A stretch of 64,000 nt of DNA from the NCBI RefSeq assembly GCF_000213255.1, contig NC_015520.1, positions 1,074,001 through 1,138,000 on the forward strand. The letters run 5' to 3'. This DNA comes from Mahella australiensis 50-1 BON. Its GTDB lineage: Bacteria > Bacillota > Clostridia > Mahellales > Mahellaceae. Below are positions 1 through 8,661 of this stretch, one piece after another; position 1 is the first letter of the stretch, and the number at the start of each line of letters is the position of its first letter. The notes under the pieces were generated by a model. That model did not search any database. It had not been told where the DNA came from and saw nothing but the letters and a program-made list of their open reading frames with translations. Position numbers and translations under genes: made by a program.

Positions 1-1
1 A

Positions 2-796
2 TTGGCCCTTATGGATGCCGGTGTCCCTATAAAAGCCCCAGTGGCCGGGGTGGCTATGGGTCTAATGAAGGATGAGCAATCCGACAAAGTGGCTATATTG
101 ACCGATATACAGGGCTTGGAGGATTTCTTTGGAGATATGGATTTTAAGGTGGCAGGTACGGCTGACGGTGTGACCGCCATACAGATGGATATAAAGGTAA
201 AAGGTATAGACAGGTCCATATTGGAGGCCGCGCTGAAACAAGCATATGAAGGGCGCATGTTCATAATGAATAAGATGCTGGAGGTTATATCCGAGCCGCG
301 CAAAGAGGTATCGCCATATGCGCCCAAAATTATGACCATGACCATAGATCCCGATAAAATACGCTCAGTTATAGGCAGCGGCGGTAAAGTCATAAATAAA
401 ATAATAGCCGATACGGGTACAAAAATAGACATAGAGGAAGACGGTACGATATATATAGCCGCGCCGGACAGCGAATCCGGTAAAAAAGCCATGCGCATAA
501 TAGAAGGCATCGTTAAAGATGTGGAGGCAGGCGACGTATACCTGGGTAAAGTGACTAGAATAATGCCTTTTGGTGCTTTTGTAGAAATATTGCCTGGGAA
601 AGAGGGGCTGGTTCATATATCCAAACTGTCAAAGGAGCACGTTGCTAAGGTTGAAGATGTGGTCAAGGTCGGTGACGAAATATTAGTCAAAGTTACCGAT
701 ATAGACAAACAAGGGCGGATAAACCTATCCCATAAAGCAGTGCTTAGTGAGGAAACCAACGATAATCCAAAAGATAGACGGAATAGAAATTCATAA
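2..796 (+). CDS. pnp: Polyribonucleotide nucleotidyltransferase, 3' part
   Basis: This is the C-terminal 264 codons of PNPase, cut by the window edge; the first codon shown is internal, not a start. PNPase is a phosphorolytic 3'-to-5' exoribonuclease of mRNA turnover. Visible in order are the end of the second RNase PH-like domain, a KH domain with the GxxG loop IGSGGK near fragment residue 124, and an S1 RNA-binding domain at about 180-250 ([29 protein letters not shown]). The family's usual two PH domains lie mostly upstream of the window. An intrinsic terminator follows the stop. The family call is secure. Confidence 0.97.
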   Translation: MALMDAGVPIKAPVAGVAMGLMKDEQSDKVAILTDIQGLEDFFGDMDFKVAGTADGVTAIQMDIKVKGIDRSILEAALKQAYEGRMFIMNKMLEVISEPRKEVSPYAPKIMTMTIDPDKIRSVIGSGGKVINKIIADTGTKIDIEEDGTIYIAAPDSESGKKAMRIIEGIVKDVEAGDVYLGKVTRIMPFGAFVEILPGKEGLVHISKLSKEHVAKVEDVVKVGDEILVKVTDIDKQGRINLSHKAVLSEETNDNPKDRRNRNS

Positions 797-798
797 AA

Positions 799-826
799 AC
801 ATAAACCTTTAAGGTTTATGTTTTTT
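799..826 (+). terminator. Intrinsic terminator after pnp
   Basis: A 9-bp perfect stem ACATAAACC / GGTTTATGT with a 5-nt loop is followed directly by six T residues. It lies three bases after the pnp stop codon. Confidence 0.85.
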
Positions 827-891
827 GTTATAATCGCTCTGGCTGCTGAATATGGTAATACCATCATATAAATGGGGCAGGGTGATTAGAA

Positions 892-1608
892 GTGAAGGTC
901 TGCAATTTTCACATAAAAGATAGCTTTTGGATAAATATCATAATAGTCGTGTTATTGATAGCTTTGCTGGCGATAGTAGTAAACCGTAAGCCCGAGGCTG
1001 TGTTCAATACTTACGTAAATACGCCGGTTTATAAAGGTGATGTATCGAAGCCGCTGATCGCTTTTGCATGCAGTGTGGCAGACGGCGCGGAATACATACC
1101 GCCTATGCTAAAAATACTTAAAGACAACGATATTAAAGTCACATTTTTTGTAACCGGTCACTGGGCTAAGCAACATCCGGATCTATTGATGCAGATGGTG
1201 TCTGAAGGCCATGAGATAGGTAATCATGGTTTTAATTATGATATGCCGACACAGCTTTCATCGGAGCAAAATAAAAAAGAAATTCTGGATACCGAGAGAA
1301 TTATAGCAGATATAATCGGTATAAAGACAACGTTATTTTCTCCACCTTACGGCGATTATGACCGGCAAGTACTTAGGGTGGCTGAAAGCTTGGGTTATAA
1401 GACCGTGATATGTAGTATAGATACACTCGATTTAAAAGGCGACGGCTATCAGACGATAATAGAACGCGCATTGAAGAATCCAGGCAACGGAGATATAATA
1501 TCGATATATCCTACCAGAGACACATTGGTTGCATTGCCTATAATGATACGGGAGCTTAAAAGCCGCGGTCTCAATATATGTTGTGTGGGCGATGTAATAT
1601 CCGATTGA
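892..1608 (+). CDS. YlxY-like membrane-anchored polysaccharide deacetylase homologue, probably inactive
   Basis: The 238-residue protein has an N-terminal membrane anchor (about residues 14-31) and a NodB-type deacetylase fold. Nearly every catalytic motif is altered. The motif-1 metal-binding Asp64 remains, but the catalytic-base position is Ala63 (VADG instead of the usual DDG). Motif 2 has H112 followed by Y116 where the second metal His belongs. Motif 3 has S150 instead of Arg before PPYG. The motif-5 His is Y206. The position just after pnp matches ylxY in Bacillus. I infer a non-catalytic, perhaps glycan-binding or sporulation-related role outside the membrane. The GTG start has a weak Shine-Dalgarno (GGGGCAGGGTGAT upstream). 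Confidence 0.8.
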   Translation: MKVCNFHIKDSFWINIIIVVLLIALLAIVVNRKPEAVFNTYVNTPVYKGDVSKPLIAFACSVADGAEYIPPMLKILKDNDIKVTFFVTGHWAKQHPDLLMQMVSEGHEIGNHGFNYDMPTQLSSEQNKKEILDTERIIADIIGIKTTLFSPPYGDYDRQVLRVAESLGYKTVICSIDTLDLKGDGYQTIIERALKNPGNGDIISIYPTRDTLVALPIMIRELKSRGLNICCVGDVISD

Positions 1609-1611
1609 CGC

Positions 1612-1662
1612 TTGCTATGCGTTAAGTATTATGCTATACTATTCTAGTATCAGGTATTAGAA
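1612..1662 (+). promoter_or_regulatory. Promoter with overlapping FapR operator
   Basis: TTGCTA (1612-1617), a 17-bp spacer and TATACT (1635-1640) form a sigma-A type promoter. Immediately downstream, 1642-1662 is an inverted repeat with core TAGTATCAGGTATTA, close to the known FapR box pattern TTAGTAC-CT-GGTACTAA as I recall it. FapR bound here would cover the transcription start, which implies autoregulation and control of the whole fapR-plsX-fab operon, relieved by malonyl-CoA or malonyl-ACP. The inverted repeat is seen directly; the regulator assignment follows from the adjacent fapR gene. Confidence 0.8.
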
Positions 1663-1702
1663 GCAGCATATAAACCAAATATGCCAAAGCGGAGGTGGTA
1701 GG

Positions 1703-2266
1703 GTGAGCCGAGGGATTCCCAAACAAGAAAGGCAGGCAGCATTGCTGATGAAATTAAAACAGGACCCGTTCCTCACCGATGAGGAATTAAGTCGTGCTTT
1801 TTGTGTCAGCATACAAACCATACGTTTAGATAGGATGGAAATAGGCATACCGGAGCTTAGACAACGCATACGCGAGCTGGCCGCTGAAAGCTATGGTAAA
1901 GTAAAATCGATAAGCGGTAAAGAGATAGTGGGAGAATTGATAGACTTAGAGCTTGGCAAAAGCGGTATATCAGTACTTCAAACCGATAATCAGATGGCTT
2001 TTGAAAAAACCAGAGTGGTTAGAGGGCATTTTATATTTGCTCAAGCCGAATCATTGGCTATTGCCGTTATAGATGCTCCTGTAGCATTGACCGGTGTGGC
2101 CAATATTAAATATAAAATCCCTGTTCATGCAGGGGAGAAATTGGTAGCAAAAGCGGAGGTGGTAAGGGTAAGGGCTAATAAATACTTTGTATGGGTAAAA
2201 ACGAAGGTAAGGGACAATGAGGCCTTTAGAGGGAAATTCATATTGGTCTCGTTGCAAAACGGTTGA
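1703..2266 (+). CDS. fapR: Transcription factor FapR, repressor of fatty acid and phospholipid synthesis
   Basis: FapR represses lipid synthesis genes until malonyl-CoA or malonyl-ACP binds. The 187-residue protein has an N-terminal DeoR-like helix-turn-helix (about 20-50; [20 protein letters not shown]), then a linker helix and a C-terminal hot-dog domain (about 75-187) with the conserved ligand region around [15 protein letters not shown]. The length matches the family. A GTG start at 1703 is chosen because GGAGGTGG lies 4 bases upstream. It heads the plsX-fab operon and has a FapR-type inverted repeat on its own promoter, as in Bacillus. Confidence 0.95.
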   Translation: MSRGIPKQERQAALLMKLKQDPFLTDEELSRAFCVSIQTIRLDRMEIGIPELRQRIRELAAESYGKVKSISGKEIVGELIDLELGKSGISVLQTDNQMAFEKTRVVRGHFIFAQAESLAIAVIDAPVALTGVANIKYKIPVHAGEKLVAKAEVVRVRANKYFVWVKTKVRDNEAFRGKFILVSLQNG

Positions 2267-2279
2267 AGGAGGACTCATC

Positions 2280-3299
2280 ATGCGTATAGCCGTAGATGCT
2301 ATGGGAGGCGATCATGCACCACATGAGATAGTAAAAGGATGCATAGAGGCCTTGGATGCTTATAAAACCCACGATATAGATATAGTGCTGGTGGGTCAAC
2401 AACAAGCTATAGAAGATTTGCTGCAAGGACATGCTTATGATAAATCGCGGTTGAGCATAGAGAACGCGTTGCAGGTTATCGGTAATGACGAAAAACCCGT
2501 TAACGCTATAAAAAAGAAAAAGGATTCTTCCATGATGATAGGGCTTCAAATGCTTAAAGAAGGGAAGGCCGATGCTTTTATATCAGCCGGCAATACAGGT
2601 GCTTTGATGGCAGGTGCTTTATTGAAAGTGGGCCGCATAGAAGGGATAGACAGACCAGCGTTGGCTCCGGTTATCCCTACGGCACAAGGTGGAAGTTTGC
2701 TGGTGGATGCAGGAGCTAATATAGAATGCAAGCCTGAAAATCTCATGCAATTTGCAGTAATGGGCTCTGTATACATGGAAAAGGTTTTGAATGTTATATC
2801 ACCTCGCATCGGTTTGGTGAACGTGGGCGAGGAGGAAACCAAGGGCAACGATGTTATACAGGAAGCTTACGGACTTATAAAATCCACTCATCTTAATTTT
2901 ATAGGCAATATAGAGGCCAGGGATATCCCTGCCGGCAAGGCTGACGTCATAGTATGCGACGGTTTTGTAGGCAACGTTATATTAAAACTTCTGGAGGGCA
3001 TAGCATCGTCGCTTTTTAATATACTTAAACAAAATATATTGAAAAGCTGGCGTGCTAAATTAGGCGCACTTTTATTGATGCCGACATTAAAAGGACTTAT
3101 GAAAGAGTGGGATTATGCAGAATATGGAGGAGCGCTGCTGCTGGGCATAGACGGTTTGGTTATAAAAGCACATGGAAGCTCTGATGCATCCGCAATAAAA
3201 AATGCCATCAAACAAGCCGATATATTCGTTTCTAAGGGTGTTTTAACGCAAATCCGAAATGAAATAGTTATGATAGAGGATAGGAGTAATGAACAATAA
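2280..3299 (+). CDS. plsX: Phosphate acyltransferase PlsX
   Basis: PlsX makes acyl-phosphate from acyl-ACP and phosphate; PlsY then uses it to acylate glycerol-3-phosphate at the membrane. The 339-residue product starts with the family's hallmark MRIAVDAMGGDHAP and carries later motifs SAGNTGA and VCDGFVGN. The ATG at 2280 is preferred over an in-frame ATG at 2217 inside fapR, because AAGGAGG (2266-2272) overlaps the fapR stop and sits at the right distance. The end overlaps fabH by 11 bases, so translation is probably coupled. Confidence 0.97.
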   Translation: MRIAVDAMGGDHAPHEIVKGCIEALDAYKTHDIDIVLVGQQQAIEDLLQGHAYDKSRLSIENALQVIGNDEKPVNAIKKKKDSSMMIGLQMLKEGKADAFISAGNTGALMAGALLKVGRIEGIDRPALAPVIPTAQGGSLLVDAGANIECKPENLMQFAVMGSVYMEKVLNVISPRIGLVNVGEEETKGNDVIQEAYGLIKSTHLNFIGNIEARDIPAGKADVIVCDGFVGNVILKLLEGIASSLFNILKQNILKSWRAKLGALLLMPTLKGLMKEWDYAEYGGALLLGIDGLVIKAHGSSDASAIKNAIKQADIFVSKGVLTQIRNEIVMIEDRSNEQ

Positions 3300-4284
3300 G
3301 ATTTCAGCTGGTATATTAGGTTTGGGCAGTTATATGCCTGAAAAGATACTGACCAATTTTGATTTAGAAAAAATGGTAGATACGTCAGACGAATGGATTC
3401 GCACTCGGACAGGTATAAGCGAACGCCGCATAGCCGATCCGAATGATGCGACGTCCGACATGGCTACAAGGGCGGCATTGAAGGCGTTGGATGATGCAGG
3501 GGTATCGGCTGCCGATATAGATATGATAATGGTGGCCACTATAACACCCGATATGATATTTCCTGCGACAGCATGCATCGTGCAGGATAATATAGGTGCT
3601 AAGAATGCAGCTGCTTTTGATTTGGAAGCCGCTTGTTCTGGTTTTATATATGGTTTGAGCATAGCCAAACAATTTATAGAAACGGGGACGTATAGATATG
3701 TATTGGTAATAGCTGCGGATGTACTCTCAAGGATTACAGATTGGCAGGACAGAAATACGTGCGTATTGTTCGGCGATGGTGCTGGAGCTGCAGTGGTAGG
3801 ACCTGTGGAGGAAGGATATGGCATATTGTCTACATATCTTGGTTCGGATGGCTCGGGCGGAAAATATCTGCACATAAAGGCAGGTGGATCGCGTATGCCG
3901 GCTTCCCATGAAACTGTGGACAAAAGATTGCATTATATGTATATGGATGGCGGAGAGGTATTTAAGTTTGCGGTTAAAATAATGGATACTGCATCGATGG
4001 AAGCCATAGAGAGGGCTGGATTGAAGCCGGATGATATAGACTGGTTTGTGCCGCATCAGGCCAATATACGTATAATTGAATCGGCAAGGAAGCGGTTGGG
4101 GATATCGCCGGAAAGGGTGTGCCTTACCATACACAAATACGGCAATATGTCGGCGGCTACCATACCGGTTACTTTGGATGAGGCGGCGCATGAAGATAAA
4201 TTTAAAAAAGGCGACAATATTGTTTTGGTAGGATTCGGAGGCGGTCTGACATGGGCCTCCTGTGTACTGAAATGGTCGAAATAA
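3289..4284 (+). CDS. fabH: 3-oxoacyl-ACP synthase III (FabH)
   Basis: FabH starts fatty acid synthesis by condensing acetyl-CoA (or a branched starter) with malonyl-ACP. The 331-residue thiolase-fold protein shows the Cys-His-Asn triad: C116 in LEAACSGF, H256 in VPHQANIR and N286 in YGNMSAAT. The C-terminal GFGGGLTWA is typical. The start lies within the end of plsX after the AGGAGT sequence. Starter preference (acetyl or branched) cannot be told from what I see. Confidence 0.97.
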   Translation: MNNKISAGILGLGSYMPEKILTNFDLEKMVDTSDEWIRTRTGISERRIADPNDATSDMATRAALKALDDAGVSAADIDMIMVATITPDMIFPATACIVQDNIGAKNAAAFDLEAACSGFIYGLSIAKQFIETGTYRYVLVIAADVLSRITDWQDRNTCVLFGDGAGAAVVGPVEEGYGILSTYLGSDGSGGKYLHIKAGGSRMPASHETVDKRLHYMYMDGGEVFKFAVKIMDTASMEAIERAGLKPDDIDWFVPHQANIRIIESARKRLGISPERVCLTIHKYGNMSAATIPVTLDEAAHEDKFKKGDNIVLVGFGGGLTWASCVLKWSK

Positions 4285-4302
4285 TGACAGGATGGTGATA
4301 GA

Positions 4303-5250
4303 GTGCTTCATACGACCATATGTGATTTATTGAATATTCGGTACCCTATTATTCAAGGAGGGATGGCATGGGTAGCCACAGCCGAATTAGCTGCGGCTGT
4401 TTCCAACGGTGGCGGATTGGGTATCATAGGTGCTGGAAATGCTCCCAGCGAATTCGTCAGGCAACAGATACGCAAAGCCAAGGCATTGACCGACAAGCCC
4501 TTCGGCGTTAATATCATGCTTATGTCGCCCTATGCCGATGATGTTGTAAAAGTAATATGTGAGGAGAACGTTCCTGTTGTTACTACGGGAGCGGGCAATC
4601 CGGCTAAATATATATCGGATTTAAAAAGTATCGGCTGTAAAGTGATCCCTGTAATACCTTCGGTTGCTTTGGCCAAGCGCATGGAAAAGGTCGGAGCTGA
4701 TGCGTTGGTGGCTGAAGGTCACGAATCTGGAGGTCATATAGGCGAACTTACCACCATGGTCTTGATACCTCAGGTGGTGGATGCAGTTAATATACCCGTT
4801 ATAGGAGCCGGTGGCATAGCTGACGGAAGAGGCATGGCGGCGGCGATGGCATTAGGTGCTCAGGGGGTGCAGATGGGTACTCGCTTTGTATGCTCTACCG
4901 AATGCATCGCGCATGAACATTATAAAGAAGCCATAGTTAATGCCGGCGATAGGGATGCTGTCGTTACAGGTAGACCTACGGGGCATCCCGTAAGGGTGTT
5001 GAAGAACAAATTAACGGCCCAATACGATAAGCTGGAGCAGGAGCATGCTTCCACAGATGAATTGGAAGCATTGGGTACCGGCAGGCTTAAGGCGGCGGTA
5101 GTGGATGGGGATGCTGAATACGGTTCGATTATGGCCGGTCAGATAGCCGGTTTGATAAATGATATAAAGCCAGCAGCAGCTATAATACAGGATGTAATAT
5201 CCCAAGCGGCTGATGTTATAAGTCGTATGCAGGGTTTATTAGATAAATAA
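4303..5250 (+). CDS. fabK: Enoyl-ACP reductase II (FabK), FMN-dependent
   Basis: FabK reduces trans-2-enoyl-ACP with NAD(P)H and FMN, the last step of each elongation cycle. The 315-residue TIM-barrel protein of the nitronate monooxygenase superfamily has PIIQGGMAWV at the N terminus, the family HESGGHIGE motif, and phosphate-binding stretches GAGGIADGRG and QMGTRFVCS. Position inside a fab operon and the absence of a fabI- or fabL-type gene here support FabK over nitronate monooxygenase. GTG start at 4303 with GGATGGTGATAG upstream. Confidence 0.93.
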   Translation: MLHTTICDLLNIRYPIIQGGMAWVATAELAAAVSNGGGLGIIGAGNAPSEFVRQQIRKAKALTDKPFGVNIMLMSPYADDVVKVICEENVPVVTTGAGNPAKYISDLKSIGCKVIPVIPSVALAKRMEKVGADALVAEGHESGGHIGELTTMVLIPQVVDAVNIPVIGAGGIADGRGMAAAMALGAQGVQMGTRFVCSTECIAHEHYKEAIVNAGDRDAVVTGRPTGHPVRVLKNKLTAQYDKLEQEHASTDELEALGTGRLKAAVVDGDAEYGSIMAGQIAGLINDIKPAAAIIQDVISQAADVISRMQGLLDK

Positions 5251-5276
5251 AAGGACAGGGGAGGAAGGTATATACT

Positions 5277-6212
5277 ATGGGAAAGATTGCTTTTATATTC
5301 CCGGGTCAAGGAGCTCAGTATGCCGGGATGGGACAACAATTGGCTCTTCGGTATGCCGAGGTTAGCGAGATTTTCAAAGCTGCTTCGGAAACGCTTGGTT
5401 ATGACATGGCCAAACTGTGTTTTGAAGGACCAGATGAAGTGCTCAAACAGACCGAGATAACCCAGCCGTCTATATTCACTGTAAGCATGGCATGCGCCAA
5501 AGCATTGGAGATAAACGGTGTGGTGCCAGATATGGCGGCCGGGCTCAGTTTGGGTGAATACGGAGCGTTGACCGTAGCTAATGCTATTGATTTTGCTGAT
5601 GCCGTTAAGCTTTTAAGGCAGCGTGGCAGATTTATGCAGGAGGCTGTTCCTATAGGGCAAGGAGCAATGGCTGCTATCATAGGGCTTGATAAAGAAACTG
5701 TAGAACAGGTTTGCAAAGAAGCATCGAAATATGGCGTAGTAGAACCGGCTAATTACAATTGTCCTGGGCAGATCGTCATATCAGGCCAAACTGTGGCTGT
5801 TCAGAAGGCTTCCGAGATGGCCAAAGAAAAAGGCGCCAAAAGGGCTATTATGTTAGAAGTCAGTGCTCCGTTTCATTGCAGCTTGCTGAAATCGGCTGGC
5901 GACAGACTCGCTGAAGTATTAGAGAGTGTAAGTATAAACAAACCTGCGATACCTGTCATAGCCAATGTTACGGCTGAAGAGGTATCCAGCCCTGAGGATA
6001 TACGCCAGCTGCTCATAGAACAGGTAAGCAGTCCGGTGCGCTGGGAAGAGAGCGTGAGAAGGATGATGGCCATGGGGGCTGATACATTTATAGAAGTGGG
6101 GCCAGGTAAGGCGCTCAGCGGCTTTGTAAAAAAGATAAGCAAGGATGTAAAGGTGATGAATGTGGAAGATATTCAGTCCCTTGAGTCGGCGATTAGCCAA
6201 TTGGAGGGATGA
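5277..6212 (+). CDS. fabD: Malonyl-CoA:ACP transacylase (FabD)
   Basis: FabD loads malonyl groups on ACP. The 311-residue acyltransferase has the entry motif FPGQGAQYAGMG, the nucleophile S91 in AGLSLGEYGAL and the catalytic H200 in APFHCSLL. The residue before the nucleophile is Leu instead of the textbook His of GHSLG; as I recall, this GLSLG variant is common in Clostridia and is not a defect. A strong GGGGAGGAAGG precedes the ATG. The stop overlaps fabG in ATGA. Confidence 0.96.
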   Translation: MGKIAFIFPGQGAQYAGMGQQLALRYAEVSEIFKAASETLGYDMAKLCFEGPDEVLKQTEITQPSIFTVSMACAKALEINGVVPDMAAGLSLGEYGALTVANAIDFADAVKLLRQRGRFMQEAVPIGQGAMAAIIGLDKETVEQVCKEASKYGVVEPANYNCPGQIVISGQTVAVQKASEMAKEKGAKRAIMLEVSAPFHCSLLKSAGDRLAEVLESVSINKPAIPVIANVTAEEVSSPEDIRQLLIEQVSSPVRWEESVRRMMAMGADTFIEVGPGKALSGFVKKISKDVKVMNVEDIQSLESAISQLEG

Positions 6213-6961
6213 TGAACGACATGCTTAAAGATAAGGTGGCCTTGATAACTGGTGCCTCACGAGGCATAGGAAGGGCTACAGCTATAAAACTAGGTTCAGA
6301 AGGTGCAAAAGTGGCCGTTAATTACTTGAAGAATGCTGATGCTGCGGCGAAAGTAGTGGATATAATAAACAGCAATGGTGGCGATGCCGTGGCTATTCAA
6401 GGCGATACCAGCGTGCGAGAGCATGCAGTCGATGTTGTAAATAGGACATTGGAGCACTATGGCACCATCGATATACTAGTGAATAATGCTGGTATAACGA
6501 GAGATAATTTGTTGATGAGAATGTCGCAGGATGATTGGCAGAAAGTCATAGATATTAATCTAGGCAGCGTATTTAACTGTACGCAGGCGGTTTGCCGCAC
6601 CATGATAAAAAAACGCAGCGGGACTATAATAAACATTGCTTCAGTGGTCGGTTTGACGGGTAATGCAGGGCAGGCTAATTACGCTGCCGCCAAAGCAGGT
6701 ATAATCGGTTTTACCAAAGCAGTGGCCAAAGAGTTGTCCAGCAGGGGTATAACCGTAAATGCAGTGGCACCCGGTTTTATAAAAACCGACATGACGGATA
6801 CACTGGCTGATAGCGTAAAAGAGCAAGTGTTAAACAATATACCATTACACAGGTTCGGTGAACCGGAAGAAGTAGCTGAATTGATAGCGTTTTTAGCTGG
6901 CGAAGGGGCAAAATATATAACCGGTCAAGTAATTAATATTGACGGGGGCTTAGTTATGTAA
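6209..6961 (+). CDS. fabG: 3-oxoacyl-ACP reductase (FabG)
   Basis: FabG is the NADPH-dependent short-chain dehydrogenase that reduces 3-oxoacyl-ACP. The 250-residue product has the cofactor motif TGASRGIG, NNAG, the catalytic S145 in INIASVVG, Y158 and K162 in YAAAKAG, and the C-terminal GGLVM ending characteristic of FabG. The ATG at 6209 overlaps the fabD stop; a second in-frame ATG at 6212 is equally possible. It lies between fabD and acpP, the usual order. Confidence 0.97.
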   Translation: MMNDMLKDKVALITGASRGIGRATAIKLGSEGAKVAVNYLKNADAAAKVVDIINSNGGDAVAIQGDTSVREHAVDVVNRTLEHYGTIDILVNNAGITRDNLLMRMSQDDWQKVIDINLGSVFNCTQAVCRTMIKKRSGTIINIASVVGLTGNAGQANYAAAKAGIIGFTKAVAKELSSRGITVNAVAPGFIKTDMTDTLADSVKEQVLNNIPLHRFGEPEEVAELIAFLAGEGAKYITGQVINIDGGLVM

Positions 6962-7010
6962 TATTATCTTATGGAGGAGCTTTGCTTTAAAGTTTGAAGG
7001 GAGGTGAAAG

Positions 7011-7244
7011 ATGATGTTATTTGAGAAAATAAGAGATGTTATAGTGGACCAGTTGGGCGTTGAGCCCGATGAGGTTAAACTGGAGTCGTCTTTTATAGAT
7101 GATTTAGGGGCTGATTCATTGGATATAGTGGAATTGATAATGGCATTAGAAGAGGAATTTGATATGGAGATTCCGGATGAAGAAGCTGAGAATTTGACTA
7201 CAGTGAACGACGTGGTGGAATACATAAAGAGCCATCAAGCGTAA
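7011..7244 (+). CDS. acpP: Acyl carrier protein
   Basis: ACP carries growing acyl chains on a 4'-phosphopantetheine arm. The 77-residue acidic four-helix protein has the attachment serine S36 in [22 protein letters not shown] lies just upstream of two consecutive ATG codons at 7011 and 7014, either of which could start the protein. Flanked by fabG and fabF as in most Firmicutes. A hairpin follows the stop (see 7257-7284). Confidence 0.97.
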   Translation: MMLFEKIRDVIVDQLGVEPDEVKLESSFIDDLGADSLDIVELIMALEEEFDMEIPDEEAENLTTVNDVVEYIKSHQA

Positions 7245-7256
7245 TTTGCTGGATAG

Positions 7257-7284
7257 GTCCCGCAGCAGTTACTTACTGCGGGAC
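7257..7284 (+). terminator. Hairpin between acpP and fabF, partial terminator or processing site
   Basis: A perfect 9-bp GC-rich stem GTCCCGCAG / CTGCGGGAC with a 10-nt loop lies 12 bases after acpP. Only three T residues follow, so it is a weak terminator at best. It could raise acpP mRNA stability relative to fabF, which would suit the high ACP demand; that is inference. Confidence 0.5.
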
Positions 7285-7364
7285 TTTAAAAAATACGTAT
7301 TCAAGCTAGTGCTTTTTATATATATTTTAACTTTTTAATTTTCTAACCAAAAATGGAGGTAGAA

Positions 7365-8609
7365 ATGAGCAACCGAGTAGTGATAACAGGTATGGGAGCT
7401 GTCACGCCTTTGGGCATAGGCAAAGATATATTTTGGAACAATATAAAGAATGGCGTGTCTGGCATAGATAAAATACAGCGTTTCGACGCTTCGGCATTTA
7501 CCACGCAGATAGCAGGCGAAGTGCTGGATTTTAAGCCTGAGGATTATATAGATCGAAAAGAAGCCAAGCACATGGATAGATTTACACAATTTGCCATGGC
7601 GTCGGCCGCTATGGCCGTGAATGATGCAAGCATAAACCTAGATGATATGGATAAAAACAGGCTTGGCGTCGTCATGGGCGTAGGCATAGGGGGTATAGCT
7701 ACCTTTGAGGAGCAGCACACGCTACTCAATACTAAAGGGCCTGGCCGTATAAGCCCATTCTTCGTTCCCATGATCATAACCAATATAGCCGCTGGCCAAA
7801 TAGCTATAGCATATGGTGCAAAAGGGTACAATACAACTATAGTAACGGCGTGTGCTTCGGCTACAAATGCCATAGGAGAAGCGTTCAGGGCTATAAGGGA
7901 CGGCTATGCCGATGTTATGTTCACTGGTGGAGCAGAGGCAGCCGTTACACCGTTGGCCTTGGCAGGATTTTGCGCTATGAAAGCCTTATCCACGCGCAAT
8001 GATGATCCGAAATCGGCTAGCAGCCCATTTGATGCCAAACGCGATGGTTTTGTCATGGGCGAGGGAGCGGGTGTTCTTATACTCGAAAGCCTGGATCATG
8101 CAGTTAAACGCGGTGCTCATATATACGCTGAAGTAGTAGGTTATGGAGCTACGTGCGATGCATACCATATCACTGCTCCTGCTCCGGAAGGCGAAGGTGG
8201 GGCAAGGGCTATGAGTAATGCGCTTGAGGATGCCGGTGTAAAACCCGACCAAGTGGATTATATAAATGCCCACGGCACATCAACGCCATATAACGATAAA
8301 TTCGAAACAATGGCAATCAAAAGCGTTTTCGGACAGCATGCGTATGAGCTTGCCGTAAGCTCCACGAAATCTATGACAGGGCATCTTTTAGGTGCCACAG
8401 GAGCTATCGAGGCTATTGCCAGCGCCATGGCCATACAAGAAGGTTTTATTCCTCCTACTATAAATTACGAAGATCCCGATCCCGAATGCGATTTGGATTA
8501 TGTGCCTAATAAAGGGCGCGCGGCCGATATAGAATATGCCATGTCCAATTCGTTCGGTTTTGGAGGACAAAATGCAGTGCTGTTATTTAGAAAATATATG
8601 ACTGATTAA
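7365..8609 (+). CDS. fabF: 3-oxoacyl-ACP synthase II (FabF)
   Basis: FabF elongates acyl-ACP with malonyl-ACP. The 414-residue ketosynthase has the Cys-His-His triad: C163 in VTACASAT, H303 in NAHGTST and H340 in MTGHLLGA. The C-terminal SFGFGGQNA is typical. The start is placed at ATG 7365 because GGAGGTAGAA (7355-7364) sits directly before it; the ATG at 7353 overlaps that ribosome-binding site. It is the last fab gene of the FapR operon. Confidence 0.96.
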   Translation: MSNRVVITGMGAVTPLGIGKDIFWNNIKNGVSGIDKIQRFDASAFTTQIAGEVLDFKPEDYIDRKEAKHMDRFTQFAMASAAMAVNDASINLDDMDKNRLGVVMGVGIGGIATFEEQHTLLNTKGPGRISPFFVPMIITNIAAGQIAIAYGAKGYNTTIVTACASATNAIGEAFRAIRDGYADVMFTGGAEAAVTPLALAGFCAMKALSTRNDDPKSASSPFDAKRDGFVMGEGAGVLILESLDHAVKRGAHIYAEVVGYGATCDAYHITAPAPEGEGGARAMSNALEDAGVKPDQVDYINAHGTSTPYNDKFETMAIKSVFGQHAYELAVSSTKSMTGHLLGATGAIEAIASAMAIQEGFIPPTINYEDPDPECDLDYVPNKGRAADIEYAMSNSFGFGGQNAVLLFRKYMTD

Positions 8610-8661
8610 TTAATATGGACATTGTGCGAAAGAGGGGGCGGACATAATAGATAAAAGCCGT

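Noticed and set aside
2217-2279. Earlier in-frame ATG for plsX inside fapR
   Set aside because: The first 21 residues do not resemble PlsX, and AAGGAGG sits just before the ATG at 2280, which gives the conserved start.
3330-3923. Long minus-strand open frame (197 codons) opposite fabH
   Set aside because: It is a shadow of the fabH codon pattern; no ribosome-binding site, no known motif, and fabH is certain.
5541-5552. Defective FabD because the GHSLG His is Leu
   Set aside because: GLSLGE is, as I recall, a common variant in Clostridia; nucleophile S91 and H200 are in place.
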